Origin: Hespellia stercorisuis DSM 15480
GTDB taxonomy: Bacteria > Bacillota > Clostridia > Lachnospirales > Lachnospiraceae
Direction of reading: 5' to 3'
Length of the DNA: 53,169 nucleotides
Assembly: GCF_900142165.1 (NCBI RefSeq)
Contig: NZ_FQZY01000030.1
Coordinates: forward strand, 1-53,169
Both the position numbers and the translations under genes were made by a program. Below the pieces are notes generated by a model, which saw only the letters and a program-made list of their open reading frames with translations, ran no database searches and had not been told where the DNA came from. This document shows, piece by piece, positions 8,703 to 16,629 of this stretch (the stretch's first letter is position 1; each line of letters begins with the position of its first letter).

Positions 8703-10263
8703 TGTATTCGATATCAATAAAAAATCAGGTGCTCTAATTCTTGGAAAGAATCGCCTTGATGACTATGCTACAAAATTTCTGACTAAATACTGTAAACAGG
8801 CATTGGTTGAACCGATGCCTCTTCCGGTTGATGACATTCTTAAGGATATGGGGCTTACTGTTCAAGAAGTTTATTTATCAAGCGACCTAGATGTTTTTGG
8901 ATGTTGTTTACTTTTGGATGCAGATGTTGATATATATGACAGGGAAACAGGTAAATATTTATCAACTTCCTTCAGTGCTGGAACAGTATTAATTGACCCT
9001 TTGTCCGAGTCTTTATATGGTGAAGGCTCGAAAAGAAATACGCTCATTCATGAAGCACTACACTGGGAAAAAGATAAAACATATTTTCAAATTCTTAAGG
9101 TTAAAAATAAAAATGAATCTGAAAAATTATATCCAATTTTATGCCGACAATCCGAGACTTTCTTTACACCACCAGAGGGTAAGAACACAAAAGAAAATGA
9201 AGTTCGATGGTTGGAATGGCAAGCACATAGATTAGCTCCTAGAGTCCTGATGCCCAAAAATTGCTTCAAAAGGAAAGCGTTAGAGTTTATTGAGCAGTAT
9301 AAAGCATCTGGTGAAAATACAATATACTCTTGTGACACCTTGATTGAGGATTTAAGCAGCTTCTTTATAACGTCAAGGCTATCAGTAAAATATAGATTGA
9401 TTGAAGTTGGTTTAGAGGATATCATATCAGAATTCTCTGATTACAATGATGTATATGAAGAAATCAATAGTAATCAAGATTTTGTTAGATTAACTCCAGT
9501 TGAAGCATTGAAAATAATTGATTCAGATTCAACTCTACAGAACTGGATAACAGAGAGACATTTTGTATACGCTGACGGATACTTTGTACTTGCCAACAGC
9601 CAATATGTTACACAAAAAGATGGAAAACTCTTTTTAACGCCAAAGGCAAAGAAAAATCTCTCTAAATGTGTTATCAATATTCGTGAACAGAATTTTGTAA
9701 CATACACTAATACTTACAAAGACTTGCTTGGGTATACGGTCCTTAAGAAGGTTGAAGGCATTGATAGTAGACTTCTTACGTTTCATCCTAAGTACCAATC
9801 CCCTTTACTGAATGAACCTGAAGAAACATATCAAGCATTTTCTCAGCAGCTAGCTTCTTATAATGAGGAGGAAGAAATTGAACTCATTAAGTTGCTTGGT
9901 GACCCTACCAAAACACTATGTAATTGTCTGTGGTTTTTGATGGAAAATAGAAAGTGGAATTATCCTGATAAGTTTAATGAAGAGACAGGAATCCACAAAA
10001 ATTACCATGGTAGAATAAAAAATGATAAAGCCAACAATATGACAACGAACGTGTTGATGGCCATCTGTGTTGGTATGCAGTTATGCACGAGGATTACGCA
10101 AAAGCTGTTTGATAAATCAAATAATAAACTAGATTATTATAAAGATCCCGATAAGACGTATATTCGTATTATGGATACTATGCCAGGGCTTTCGCTTGAT
10201 GATTTCAATGGTATTCTAGAGCAATGTGGTATTCAGGAACTAGGTAGTGAAATAAAAGAATAA
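8677..10263 (+). CDS. ImmA/IrrE-family metallopeptidase
   Basis: A 528-residue protein with an ImmA/IrrE (COG2856-like) metallopeptidase domain. The zinc motif HEALH is at 125-129 (context RNTLIHEALHWEK). A downstream block EWQAHRLAPRVLMP (about 201-214) supplies the usual third-ligand region. Classical family members cleave phage or ICE repressors. This one has a long C-terminal half (about 230-528) of unknown fold and no repressor gene beside it. It starts inside the end of the YgjP-like gene and is followed by a strong terminator, so it is the last gene of the restriction operon. A sensor or regulatory protease for the restriction system is an inference. Confidence 0.75.
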   Translation: MKRKITPSDVFDINKKSGALILGKNRLDDYATKFLTKYCKQALVEPMPLPVDDILKDMGLTVQEVYLSSDLDVFGCCLLLDADVDIYDRETGKYLSTSFSAGTVLIDPLSESLYGEGSKRNTLIHEALHWEKDKTYFQILKVKNKNESEKLYPILCRQSETFFTPPEGKNTKENEVRWLEWQAHRLAPRVLMPKNCFKRKALEFIEQYKASGENTIYSCDTLIEDLSSFFITSRLSVKYRLIEVGLEDIISEFSDYNDVYEEINSNQDFVRLTPVEALKIIDSDSTLQNWITERHFVYADGYFVLANSQYVTQKDGKLFLTPKAKKNLSKCVINIREQNFVTYTNTYKDLLGYTVLKKVEGIDSRLLTFHPKYQSPLLNEPEETYQAFSQQLASYNEEEEIELIKLLGDPTKTLCNCLWFLMENRKWNYPDKFNEETGIHKNYHGRIKNDKANNMTTNVLMAICVGMQLCTRITQKLFDKSNNKLDYYKDPDKTYIRIMDTMPGLSLDDFNGILEQCGIQELGSEIKE

Positions 10264-10273
10264 ATAAGTTGAT

Positions 10274-10289
10274 AACTCGATGAGTTGGT
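10274..10289. promoter_or_regulatory. Dyad repeat 1, AACTC-N3-GAGTTGGT
   Basis: AACTCGATGAGTTGGT contains a 5-bp inverted repeat around GAT. The same 16-base unit with a different centre, AACTCAACGAGTTGGT, is at 10362-10377, 88 bases away. This first copy lies between the last restriction gene and its terminator. Confidence 0.4.
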
Positions 10290-10291
10290 TT

Positions 10292-10317
10292 AGGACCCCG
10301 AAAGGGGTTCTTTTTTT
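10292..10317 (+). terminator. Rho-independent terminator of the restriction operon
   Basis: GGACCCC (10293-10299) and GGGGTTC (10304-10310), separated by GAAA, form a stable stem followed by seven T residues at 10311-10317. It directly follows the ImmA-like gene and separates the restriction island from the phage early region. Confidence 0.85.
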
Positions 10318-10361
10318 ATGCCCAAATTTAGAAAAGACTGATAAATAGGCAAATTTGGCCC

Positions 10362-10377
10362 AACTCAACGAGTTGGT
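10362..10377. promoter_or_regulatory. Dyad repeat 2 overlapping a -35 region, candidate operator
   Basis: AACTCAACGAGTTGGT is the second copy of the 16-base dyad unit. Its last five bases, TTGGT, form most of the -35 element of the promoter at 10373. A protein bound here would block that promoter, and two copies 88 bases apart would allow cooperative binding. Confidence 0.45.
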
Positions 10378-10400
10378 CGTGAAATTTTGAAACCTATTAT
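10373..10400 (+). promoter_or_regulatory. Promoter of the sigma-like gene leader
   Basis: TTGGTC at 10373-10378 and TATTAT at 10395-10400 are separated by 16 bases; TTATAT at 10397-10402 is an alternative -10. It fits transcription starting at about 10408, giving an untranslated leader of about 230 bases before the ATG at 10637. Confidence 0.5.
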
Positions 10401-10407
10401 ATTTATA

Positions 10408-10640
10408 GATGTAAGGGACAAGCCTTACAAAAATATAAATGCGTCTAAAGCTGGCCAGCAGAAGACGGCGGATACATAAATGATTCGAAGATAGCCAATG
10501 ACAGGCTGTTGGGTGAAATTTATGCTCCTCCGTTTTATTTCCTATACATATTTGTAGGAAGTAACTCTGTTGGTCATTGTTTTCCAAAGATTCATTAGTT
10601 CTCCGCTGTCTTCCAGGACGGGATTAGGAGAATCTAATGA
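10408..10640 (+). ncRNA. Structured leader with start-codon sequestering hairpin
   Basis: Several long complementary segments occur in this 230-base leader. TGTAAGG/CCTTACA (10410-10416, 10423-10429) is a short hairpin. GAAGACGGCGGA (10461-10472) pairs with TCCGCTGTCTTC (10602-10613), with one G-U. CAATGAC (10496-10502) pairs with GTCATTG (10573-10579). TCATTAGTTCTCC (10592-10604) pairs with GGAGAATCTAATGA (10627-10640) except for one bulged base. This last stem covers both the Shine-Dalgarno sequence and the ATG of the next gene. The 12-bp long-range stem and the start-codon stem overlap at 10602-10604 and interleave, so they would form a pseudoknot or exclude each other, as expected of a switch. 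No known riboswitch class is recognised. Confidence 0.5.
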
Positions 10641-11155
10641 GATTATCAATCAGATATGAGAACCAGTTTCAAAGCATCGAACTCAATGAGGAAGAAACTC
10701 AGGAGATGTGGGTCAGTCTTTCACTTGAAGGTGAAAATCTTGAAAAGGAAAAATTAATCCAAAAAACATTCGATGAAAAGTTCAACAAGCCGGAGTACAA
10801 CATCTGGCACAGAGAAACCAGACACTTAACAACTCCTAAGGAGCGCTTCAATGACGATGGTGATGAATACGATACCTCGGAACCACTTATGAAAGAAGTT
10901 GCGGATGACAGAATTTTTAGAAAAAACGAAATTGAGCGTGCTTATCAGGATGATTATGAAGGTGTCTGCAAATGGATACGTACTGCTCTTGGCAAAAAAC
11001 AGGATTGGGCAGATATGTTTATCGCAGTTCGTATTGACGGTGTGTCCATCCGAGAATATGCCAGTTCCATCGGTGTAAGTGAAAACAATATTACTCAGAA
11101 ATTAAAGCGAGCAACAAAGAAATTACAAGAAGAATATAAATACCGTCAGATTTGA
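10637..11155 (+). CDS. Sigma-70-like regulator, phage early region
   Basis: A 172-residue acidic protein whose C-terminal part (about 126-168, with VSIREYASSIGVSENNIT and TKKLQEEY) is a sigma region 4-like helix-turn-helix. The N-terminal part is not recognised and lacks a clear region 2, so a role as a sigma-like activator rather than a full sigma factor is likely. The start codon and its AGGAG site are buried in a 13-bp hairpin with the upstream leader (10592-10640), implying translational control. It is followed at once by the first copy of the conserved stem-loop (11154-11194). It probably sets off transcription of the early or replication genes. Confidence 0.6.
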   Translation: MRLSIRYENQFQSIELNEEETQEMWVSLSLEGENLEKEKLIQKTFDEKFNKPEYNIWHRETRHLTTPKERFNDDGDEYDTSEPLMKEVADDRIFRKNEIERAYQDDYEGVCKWIRTALGKKQDWADMFIAVRIDGVSIREYASSIGVSENNITQKLKRATKKLQEEYKYRQI

Positions 11156-11194
11156 CCTTCTCCCAAGGCTACTAGGTAGGAGGTCAAGACCTCC
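11144..11194 (+). promoter_or_regulatory. Conserved stem-loop copy A
   Basis: The stem is GACCTTCT (11154-11161) with AGGAGGTC (11178-11185), 8 bp including one G-U, around a 16-base loop containing GGCTACTAGGTAG (core 11167-11179). TCAGATTT directly precedes the stem, as in copy C. A third segment GACCTCC (11188-11194) can pair instead with GGAGGTC, so two mutually exclusive hairpins are possible. It lies between the sigma-like gene and the antirepressor gene. Copies B and C are at 40738 and 45032. Confidence 0.6.
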
Positions 11195-11220
11195 AATAAA
11201 AACACAAGGAGGTAATTCGA

Positions 11221-12000
11221 ATGGAATTACAAGTTTACAAAAATGCAGAGTTTGGTTCTGTACGTACTACAACGATTGGCGGTCAACCTTATTTTGTAGG
11301 TAAGGATGTAGCAAGCATACTCGGTTATACAAATACCCGAAAAGCATTAATTGATCATGTTGATGAAGAGGACAAGGGGGTAACGAAATGTGACACCCTT
11401 GGTGGAAAACAGGATTTGATTATCATCAATGAGTCTGGTCTCTATAGCCTCATCCTCTCAAGCAAAATGCCAAATGCTAAAAAGTTTAAGCGCTGGGTCA
11501 CTAGTGAAGTCCTCCCTGCTATTCGTAAACACGGACTCTATGCTACGGATGATTTAATCGCAAACCCCGACCTTGCTATCGCAGCTTTTACCGCATTAAA
11601 AGAGGAACGTGAAAAGAACAAGGAATTGATGGCAGCCGTTGCGATTGGTCAGCAGCAAATTGCAGAGATGAAACCCAAGGCTACCTATTATGATGTGGTT
11701 CTTAAATGCAGGGATGCCGTCAATATTTCTGTGATTGCCAAAGATTATGGTTGGAGTGCCATGCGCATGAACGAATACCTTCATGAAAAAGGGATTCAGT
11801 TTAAACAAGGTGATATTTGGCTGTTATATCAAAAGCATGCTCCAAATGGCTACACAAAAACCAATACCCACATCTATGAAGATAGTAAGGGTATCCAACA
11901 TACGAAAGTGCATACCAAGTGGACGCAAAAAGGCCGACTCTTTATCTATGAACAGTTGAAAGCCGACGGTATTTACCCGCAAATTGAGATGGAGGTGTGA
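11221..12000 (+). CDS. BRO-N/KilA-C phage antirepressor
   Basis: A 259-residue phage antirepressor. The N-terminal BRO-N domain (about 1-105) shows YFVGKDVASILGYTNTRKAL and the closing FKRWVTSEVLPAIRKHG. The C-terminal part (about 145-255, TYYDVVLKCRDAVNISVIAK onward) is the antirepressor/KilA-C DNA-binding domain. Such proteins inactivate the prophage repressor and favour lytic growth, usually after SOS or another signal. ATG 11221 has AAGGAGG at 11206-11212. The stem-loop copy A sits in its leader. It is followed closely by the DUF7768-like gene and VapE. Confidence 0.85.
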   Translation: MELQVYKNAEFGSVRTTTIGGQPYFVGKDVASILGYTNTRKALIDHVDEEDKGVTKCDTLGGKQDLIIINESGLYSLILSSKMPNAKKFKRWVTSEVLPAIRKHGLYATDDLIANPDLAIAAFTALKEEREKNKELMAAVAIGQQQIAEMKPKATYYDVVLKCRDAVNISVIAKDYGWSAMRMNEYLHEKGIQFKQGDIWLLYQKHAPNGYTKTNTHIYEDSKGIQHTKVHTKWTQKGRLFIYEQLKADGIYPQIEMEV

Positions 12001-12001
12001 T

Positions 12002-12436
12002 ATGGAAATCGATATGAAAAACTCAGAAGGCTATTATGATCCAACTCCCCATGAAGCACTTAGCAATATCACCCGTGAGGAAAAGGCAGCAGCAAAAGCT
12101 GCCTTTAAGCCCCTTGTCTATATTTGCTCTCCCTTTAGTGGCGATATTGAAAACAACAATAAGCGGACACGAGCGTTTTGCCGTTTTGCTTTAGATAAGG
12201 GCAATATTCCGCTTGCTCCTCACCTTTTATTTCCACAGTTTATGGATGACAGCAATGAGAAAGAACGTGAGCTCGCTATTTTTATGGATATTATCCTGAT
12301 GGGCAAATGCCAAGAGGTCTGGGTGCTAGGTGATGTGATTTCAAGGGGCATGAGTATTGAAATTGAAAAAGCAAAGAAACGCAGACAGCCGGTCAGATAC
12401 TTTAATAAAGATTTTGAGGAGGTAGAGTCTCTATGA
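12002..12436 (+). CDS. DUF7768/DUF4406-like protein, nucleoside deoxyribosyltransferase fold
   Basis: A 144-residue protein with YICSPFSGDIENNNKRTRAF near the N terminus and VWVLGDVISRGMSIEIEKA in the C-terminal half. This is the pattern of small Rossmann-like nucleoside 2-deoxyribosyltransferase relatives found in many phages. A role in phage nucleotide salvage or in removing modified nucleotides is inferred from the family. ATG 12002 is preferred because GGAGG lies at 11991-11995; an upstream TTG at 11984 is in frame but lies before that site. It overlaps the vapE start by 4 bases (ATGA-type coupling). Confidence 0.65.
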   Translation: MEIDMKNSEGYYDPTPHEALSNITREEKAAAKAAFKPLVYICSPFSGDIENNNKRTRAFCRFALDKGNIPLAPHLLFPQFMDDSNEKERELAIFMDIILMGKCQEVWVLGDVISRGMSIEIEKAKKRRQPVRYFNKDFEEVESL

Positions 12437-14790
12437 AGATAGCATACGGCAACAGCCGAATGGATAAAAAGTGGAAAAACACAGACATCAGCTGGGAGGA
12501 CTTCTGCTCCCGTGTTAAGACCACACAGCGTACCACCGAAACGGTAGAAGAATATCGGAAAATGAGAAAAGGCGGTCAGGATTCTATTAAAGATGTCGGC
12601 GGTTTTGTCGGAGGTCATTTAAAAGATGGCAGACGTAAAAAAGGAAATGTTCTATCACGCTCCATGCTCACCCTTGATATGGATTATGGCACGAGTACTA
12701 TCTGGGAAGAAATCTCTACCTTCTTCCCTTATCAGTGTTGTATTTATTCTACTCATAAGCATACTCCAGAACATCCAAGATTAAGGCTGATCATTCCACT
12801 CTTTCGTGATGTGGGAGAAGAGGAGTATGCAGCCGTTAGTCGCATGGTCGCAAAAGAAATCGGCATCGACCTTTTTGATGACACAACCTATGAACCGGAA
12901 CGATTAATGTATTGGCCGTCTACTTCTAGAAATGGCATTTTTGTGTATGAGGAAAAAGATGGTTCTCTCCTTGATCCTGATGAATTTCTAAATAAATACG
13001 ATGATTGGCGAGACACAAGTACTTGGCCCGTATCCTCTAGGCAGTCAGAAGTACTTGATCGCTCATTAAAAGAACAAGCCGATCCACTTTCTAAAGAGGG
13101 AGTTATCGGTACTTTTTGCCGTACCTACTCAGTAAGCAGTGCAATCGATATGTTTTTAAAGGATATATACGAGCCTTCAGTAATGGTAGGTCGATATGAT
13201 TATATCCCGGCTGACTCCAGTGCAGGGGTTATCCTCTATGATGATAAGTTTGCCTATTCCCATCACGCAACAGATCCTGCAAGTGGGAGGCTGCTTAATG
13301 CTTTTGACCTTGTTCGCATTCACAAGTTTGGTCATTTAGATGATCGAGCGACAGAAAGTACACCACCAAGTAAACTCCCATCCTTTATCAATATGTGCGA
13401 ATTTGCTATCCAAGATGATGAAGTAAAAGCACAGTTTATGAAAGAGCGGATGGAACAGGCAACAATCGATTTTACTGAAGATAACTGGCAGACAGCACTT
13501 GAGCTGGATAAGCAAGGAAAGATTAAGGACACCTTGGATAATATCGTTCTCATCATCCGTAACGATTCAGAACTAGAATCCATTGCTTTTAATAAGCACC
13601 GTGATGGAATCGATGCAAGAGACGGACTGCCTTGGGAACAGATGAAGGGTGGCTGGAATGATTCAGATAATGCAGCCCTTAAAGTTTATCTGTCTAATAA
13701 ATATGGCATCTACTCCCCAACCAAAACAAAGGACGCAATACTAGCAGTCGCAGCAGAGCGATCCTATCATCCTATAAAAGAATACCTGGATCATCTACCA
13801 GAGTGGGATGAAATCGACCGCGTTGAGACCTTACTGATTGATTATTTTAATGCAACAGATAATTCCTATACCAGAGCTGTTACCAGAAAAATGATGGTGG
13901 CAGCAGTCGCTAGAATTGTTCATCCTGGTACGAAATTCGACAGCGTTTTAATTCTGAATGGACCACAAGGCATCGGTAAGTCTACCTTCTTTGCAAAGCT
14001 TGCAGGTGATTGGTTTTCCGATAGTTTGACGCTCACGGATATGAAGGATAAAGCAGGTCCTGAGAAACTTCAAGGGTACTGGATTTTAGAACTGGGCGAA
14101 CTAGCTGGCATGCGAAAAACTGATGTGGAGGTTGTGAAGTCCTTTATATCAAGATCGGATGATAAATATCGTGCCAGTTATGGTGTGAATGTTGAAAGCC
14201 ACCCACGTCAATGTATCATTGTCGGTTCTACCAATGCAGAGAGTGGATTCTTGCGAGATATCACGGGTAACCGAAGATTCTGGCCAGTGCGTATTAGTGG
14301 TGATGGTAAAAGAAAAGCATGGCAGATGTCCGTATACGATGTAGAGCAGATTTGGGCAGAAACTTTGGTGCTTTATGCCAAAGGTGAAAAGCTCTATTTA
14401 GAGGGCAGTGATGTAGAGTTAGCAACGAATGAGCAGGCAGATGCCATGGAAAGTGATGAGCGAGAAGGGCTTGTTCGCACCTACCTCGATACGCTGTTAC
14501 CCGATGATTGGAATGTCCTGTCCTTATACGAGCGAAGAAACTATCTAAACGGTAGTGAATTTGGTGGGGAATCTCGTGTCGGTACGGTTGAACGTACCCT
14601 TGTTTGCAATATGGAAATTTGGTGCGAATGCTTTGGAAGGGATGCCTCCGCCATGAAACCTGCAGACTCCTATGCCATTGCAGGCATTATGAAAAAGATT
14701 AATGGGTGGAACAAGTACCAAGGGAACAAGAACGGAACAAGTAATTTTCCCATTTACGGTAGGCAACGTTGTTACGAGAAGAATGAGTAA
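12433..14790 (+). CDS. VapE-type primase-helicase, phage replication initiator
   Basis: A 785-residue virulence-associated-E-family protein. The N-terminal third looks like an archaeo-eukaryotic-type primase: LTLDMDYG with the DxD pair at 82-84, then STHKHTPEHPRLRLIIPL (about 106-123) providing the His and Arg positions. The C-terminal helicase has Walker A GPQGIGKS at about 510-517 and LELGELAGMRKTDVEVVKSF with a following SNAE-like GSTNAE block. These enzymes unwind and prime phage DNA. The gene begins 4 bases before the end of its upstream neighbour. Its 3' end and the following spacer hold repeated GGAACAAG units (14708-14991), a candidate origin. Confidence 0.85.
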   Translation: MKIAYGNSRMDKKWKNTDISWEDFCSRVKTTQRTTETVEEYRKMRKGGQDSIKDVGGFVGGHLKDGRRKKGNVLSRSMLTLDMDYGTSTIWEEISTFFPYQCCIYSTHKHTPEHPRLRLIIPLFRDVGEEEYAAVSRMVAKEIGIDLFDDTTYEPERLMYWPSTSRNGIFVYEEKDGSLLDPDEFLNKYDDWRDTSTWPVSSRQSEVLDRSLKEQADPLSKEGVIGTFCRTYSVSSAIDMFLKDIYEPSVMVGRYDYIPADSSAGVILYDDKFAYSHHATDPASGRLLNAFDLVRIHKFGHLDDRATESTPPSKLPSFINMCEFAIQDDEVKAQFMKERMEQATIDFTEDNWQTALELDKQGKIKDTLDNIVLIIRNDSELESIAFNKHRDGIDARDGLPWEQMKGGWNDSDNAALKVYLSNKYGIYSPTKTKDAILAVAAERSYHPIKEYLDHLPEWDEIDRVETLLIDYFNATDNSYTRAVTRKMMVAAVARIVHPGTKFDSVLILNGPQGIGKSTFFAKLAGDWFSDSLTLTDMKDKAGPEKLQGYWILELGELAGMRKTDVEVVKSFISRSDDKYRASYGVNVESHPRQCIIVGSTNAESGFLRDITGNRRFWPVRISGDGKRKAWQMSVYDVEQIWAETLVLYAKGEKLYLEGSDVELATNEQADAMESDEREGLVRTYLDTLLPDDWNVLSLYERRNYLNGSEFGGESRVGTVERTLVCNMEIWCECFGRDASAMKPADSYAIAGIMKKINGWNKYQGNKNGTSNFPIYGRQRCYEKNE

Positions 14791-14991
14791 GGTCGTTCCT
14801 TGTTCTTTAGTTGTTCCCTGTGCTTGTTCTCTTAAAAACCCAGTCATTGCTGATGTTTTGGCTTTACTGGAATGAGTGGAACAAGAGTTTTACTACTTAG
14901 TAATAAATTAATAAATAGTAGTAGTAAAGCATCGTGAGCGTGTGTATGCGCGCGTATAGGAAAAAACGCTAAAAGTTGTGCTTGTTGTTCC
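14708..14991. repeat. GGAACAAG iteron-like array, candidate phage origin
   Basis: GGAACAAG occurs at 14708-14715, 14723-14730, 14734-14741 and 14878-14885. The reverse unit (CTTGTTC or TTGTTCC) occurs at 14799-14805, 14812-14818, 14823-14829 and 14985-14991. The array spans the end of vapE and the 224-base spacer after it. That spacer also contains an AT-rich stretch (TAATAAATTAATAAATAG, about 14901-14918) and a run of alternating purines and pyrimidines (GTGTATGCGCGCGTAT, about 14942-14957). Iterons plus an AT-rich segment next to a primase-helicase gene fit a replication origin. No gene is seen in 14791-15014. Confidence 0.45.
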
Positions 14992-15014
14992 TGATTAATT
15001 TATGGAGGTCATTT

Positions 15015-15296
15015 ATGCAAGAAAAATATATAGAACAAAAACTGGTAGCGACAGTAAAAAGCATGGGAGGTATTGCCCCGAAATTTGTGAGTCCTGGAAT
15101 AGATGGAATGCCTGATCGGATTGTATTACTTCCCATGGGAAGAATTGCCTTTGTCGAATGTAAGGCGACAGGGAAAAAGATGCGACCTTTACAAAATAAA
15201 AGAAAGAAGCAATTAGAGGCATTAGGCTTTCTAGTCTATTGCCTTGATGATATAGAACAGATTGGAGGGATACTTAGTGAAATACAAGCCACATGA
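15015..15296 (+). CDS. VRR-NUC domain nuclease
   Basis: A 93-residue stand-alone VRR-NUC (PD-(D/E)xK superfamily) nuclease. GIDGMPD (28-34) supplies the first acidic residue. FVECK (46-50) gives the ExK pair, and PLQNKRKKQLEALG (about 58-71) carries the family glutamine. Members process branched or structured DNA during replication or packaging. ATG 15015 has GGAGG at 15004-15008; a longer reading from 14976 lacks a ribosome site. It overlaps the helicase gene by 20 bases, and the nuclease and helicase are a recurrent phage pair. Confidence 0.85.
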   Translation: MQEKYIEQKLVATVKSMGGIAPKFVSPGIDGMPDRIVLLPMGRIAFVECKATGKKMRPLQNKRKKQLEALGFLVYCLDDIEQIGGILSEIQAT

Positions 15297-16629
15297 ATAC
15301 CAAAGCTATGCCACTGAATTCATTTTATCCCATCCCATATCGGCTGTATTTCTTGAAATGGGTTTAGGTAAAAGTGTGATTACCTTATCCGCCATCTTTG
15401 ATTTGTGTTTGGATAGTTTCCTCGTTTGCAAGGTGTTAGTGATTGCGCCTTTAAGAGTAGCAAGAGATACATGGCCTGCCGAAATCAAAAAGTGGGATCA
15501 TCTAAAAGGACTCTCTTATTCAGTGGCAGTGGGAACGGAAAAAGAAAGAATCGATGCCCTCAAGAAACAATCAACGCTATACATCATCAACCGTGAGAAC
15601 GTAGATTGGCTGGTTCATAAAAGTGGTATTCCTTTTCATTTTGATATGGTGGTCATTGATGAGCTATCATCCTTTAAGTCTTATGGTGCAAAGCGGTTTA
15701 AGAGTCTACTTAAAGTAAGACCCTCTGTAAAAAGAATAGTCGGCCTTACCGGAACTCCCTCCAGTAATGGATTGATGGATTTATGGGCAGAATTTCGAAT
15801 TCTTGATTTGGGTCAAAGGCTTGGACGCTACATTAGCCATTATCGAAATACCTATTTTAAGCCAGATAAGCGAAATGCTCAGATTATATTTTCTTATAAA
15901 CCACTACCCGGTGCGGAAGAGGAAATCTACAAACAAATATCAGACATCACCATTTCTATGAAATCTACTGATTATCTCAAGATGCCTGAATATGTCAGCA
16001 ATGAGGTGTTCGTTACTTTAAGTGATAAGGAGTGGAAGGTTTATTCGGAATTTAAGGAAGAAATGGTTGCTAACTTAGGTGATGAAGAAATTGATGCTGT
16101 TAATGCTGCAGTGCTTTCTGGAAAACTGCTACAGATGGCAAATGGTGCTGTATACGATAGCGGGAATAAGGCCCATATGATTCATGATAAAAAGCTAGAT
16201 GCCTTGGAAGATTTAATTGAAGGAGCAAATGGGAAACCAGTTCTTGTTGCTTATTGGTATAAGCATGATTTAGAACGGATTAAAGAGCGATTTCCGGTAA
16301 GGCAAATTCAGTCATCAAAGGATATTGAGGATTGGAATGATGGCACGATACCCGTAGCTGTTATTCATCCAGCCAGTGCCGGTCATGGTCTTAATCTTCA
16401 AAGCGGTGGTTCAACGCTTATCTGGTTTGGTCTGACCTGGTCACTAGAGCTGTATCAACAAACCAATGCAAGACTTTATAGGCAGGGTCAAAGGGATACA
16501 GTTATTGTCCACCACATCATCACCAAAAACACCATCGATGAAGACGTGCTGCTTGCACTCACAAAAAAGGAGAAAACTCAAGATGCCTTGATTGATGCGG
16601 TAAAGGCGAATTTAGAGGTGATGCGATGA
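15277..16629 (+). CDS. SNF2-family phage DNA helicase
   Basis: A 450-residue SF2 helicase of the SNF2/DEAD type. Walker A is MGLGKS (28-33), the DE box lies in VIDELSSFK (about 128), and LTGTPSSNGLMDLW is motif III. The C-terminal half has HGLNLQSGGSTLIWFGLTW and QTNARLYRQGQ, the SNF2 motifs V and VI. GTG 15277 is the likely start, with GGAGGG at 15264-15269; the TTG at 15262 is within that site. It overlaps the VRR-NUC gene, and the two probably act together in replication fork remodelling or recombination. Confidence 0.88.
   Translation: MKYKPHEYQSYATEFILSHPISAVFLEMGLGKSVITLSAIFDLCLDSFLVCKVLVIAPLRVARDTWPAEIKKWDHLKGLSYSVAVGTEKERIDALKKQSTLYIINRENVDWLVHKSGIPFHFDMVVIDELSSFKSYGAKRFKSLLKVRPSVKRIVGLTGTPSSNGLMDLWAEFRILDLGQRLGRYISHYRNTYFKPDKRNAQIIFSYKPLPGAEEEIYKQISDITISMKSTDYLKMPEYVSNEVFVTLSDKEWKVYSEFKEEMVANLGDEEIDAVNAAVLSGKLLQMANGAVYDSGNKAHMIHDKKLDALEDLIEGANGKPVLVAYWYKHDLERIKERFPVRQIQSSKDIEDWNDGTIPVAVIHPASAGHGLNLQSGGSTLIWFGLTWSLELYQQTNARLYRQGQRDTVIVHHIITKNTIDEDVLLALTKKEKTQDALIDAVKANLEVMR

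Noticed and set aside
10439-10557. Short frames in the sigma-gene leader (MRLKLASRRRRIHK at 10439 and MLLRFISYTYL at 10522) as leader peptides
   Set aside because: No convincing ribosome site precedes the first, and the second has only a weak GGGTG; the base pairing explains the region better.
14976-15014. Longer N terminus for the VRR-NUC protein
   Set aside because: The ribosome site GGAGG at 15004-15008 points to ATG 15015, and the added residues are hydrophobic and unlike the family.
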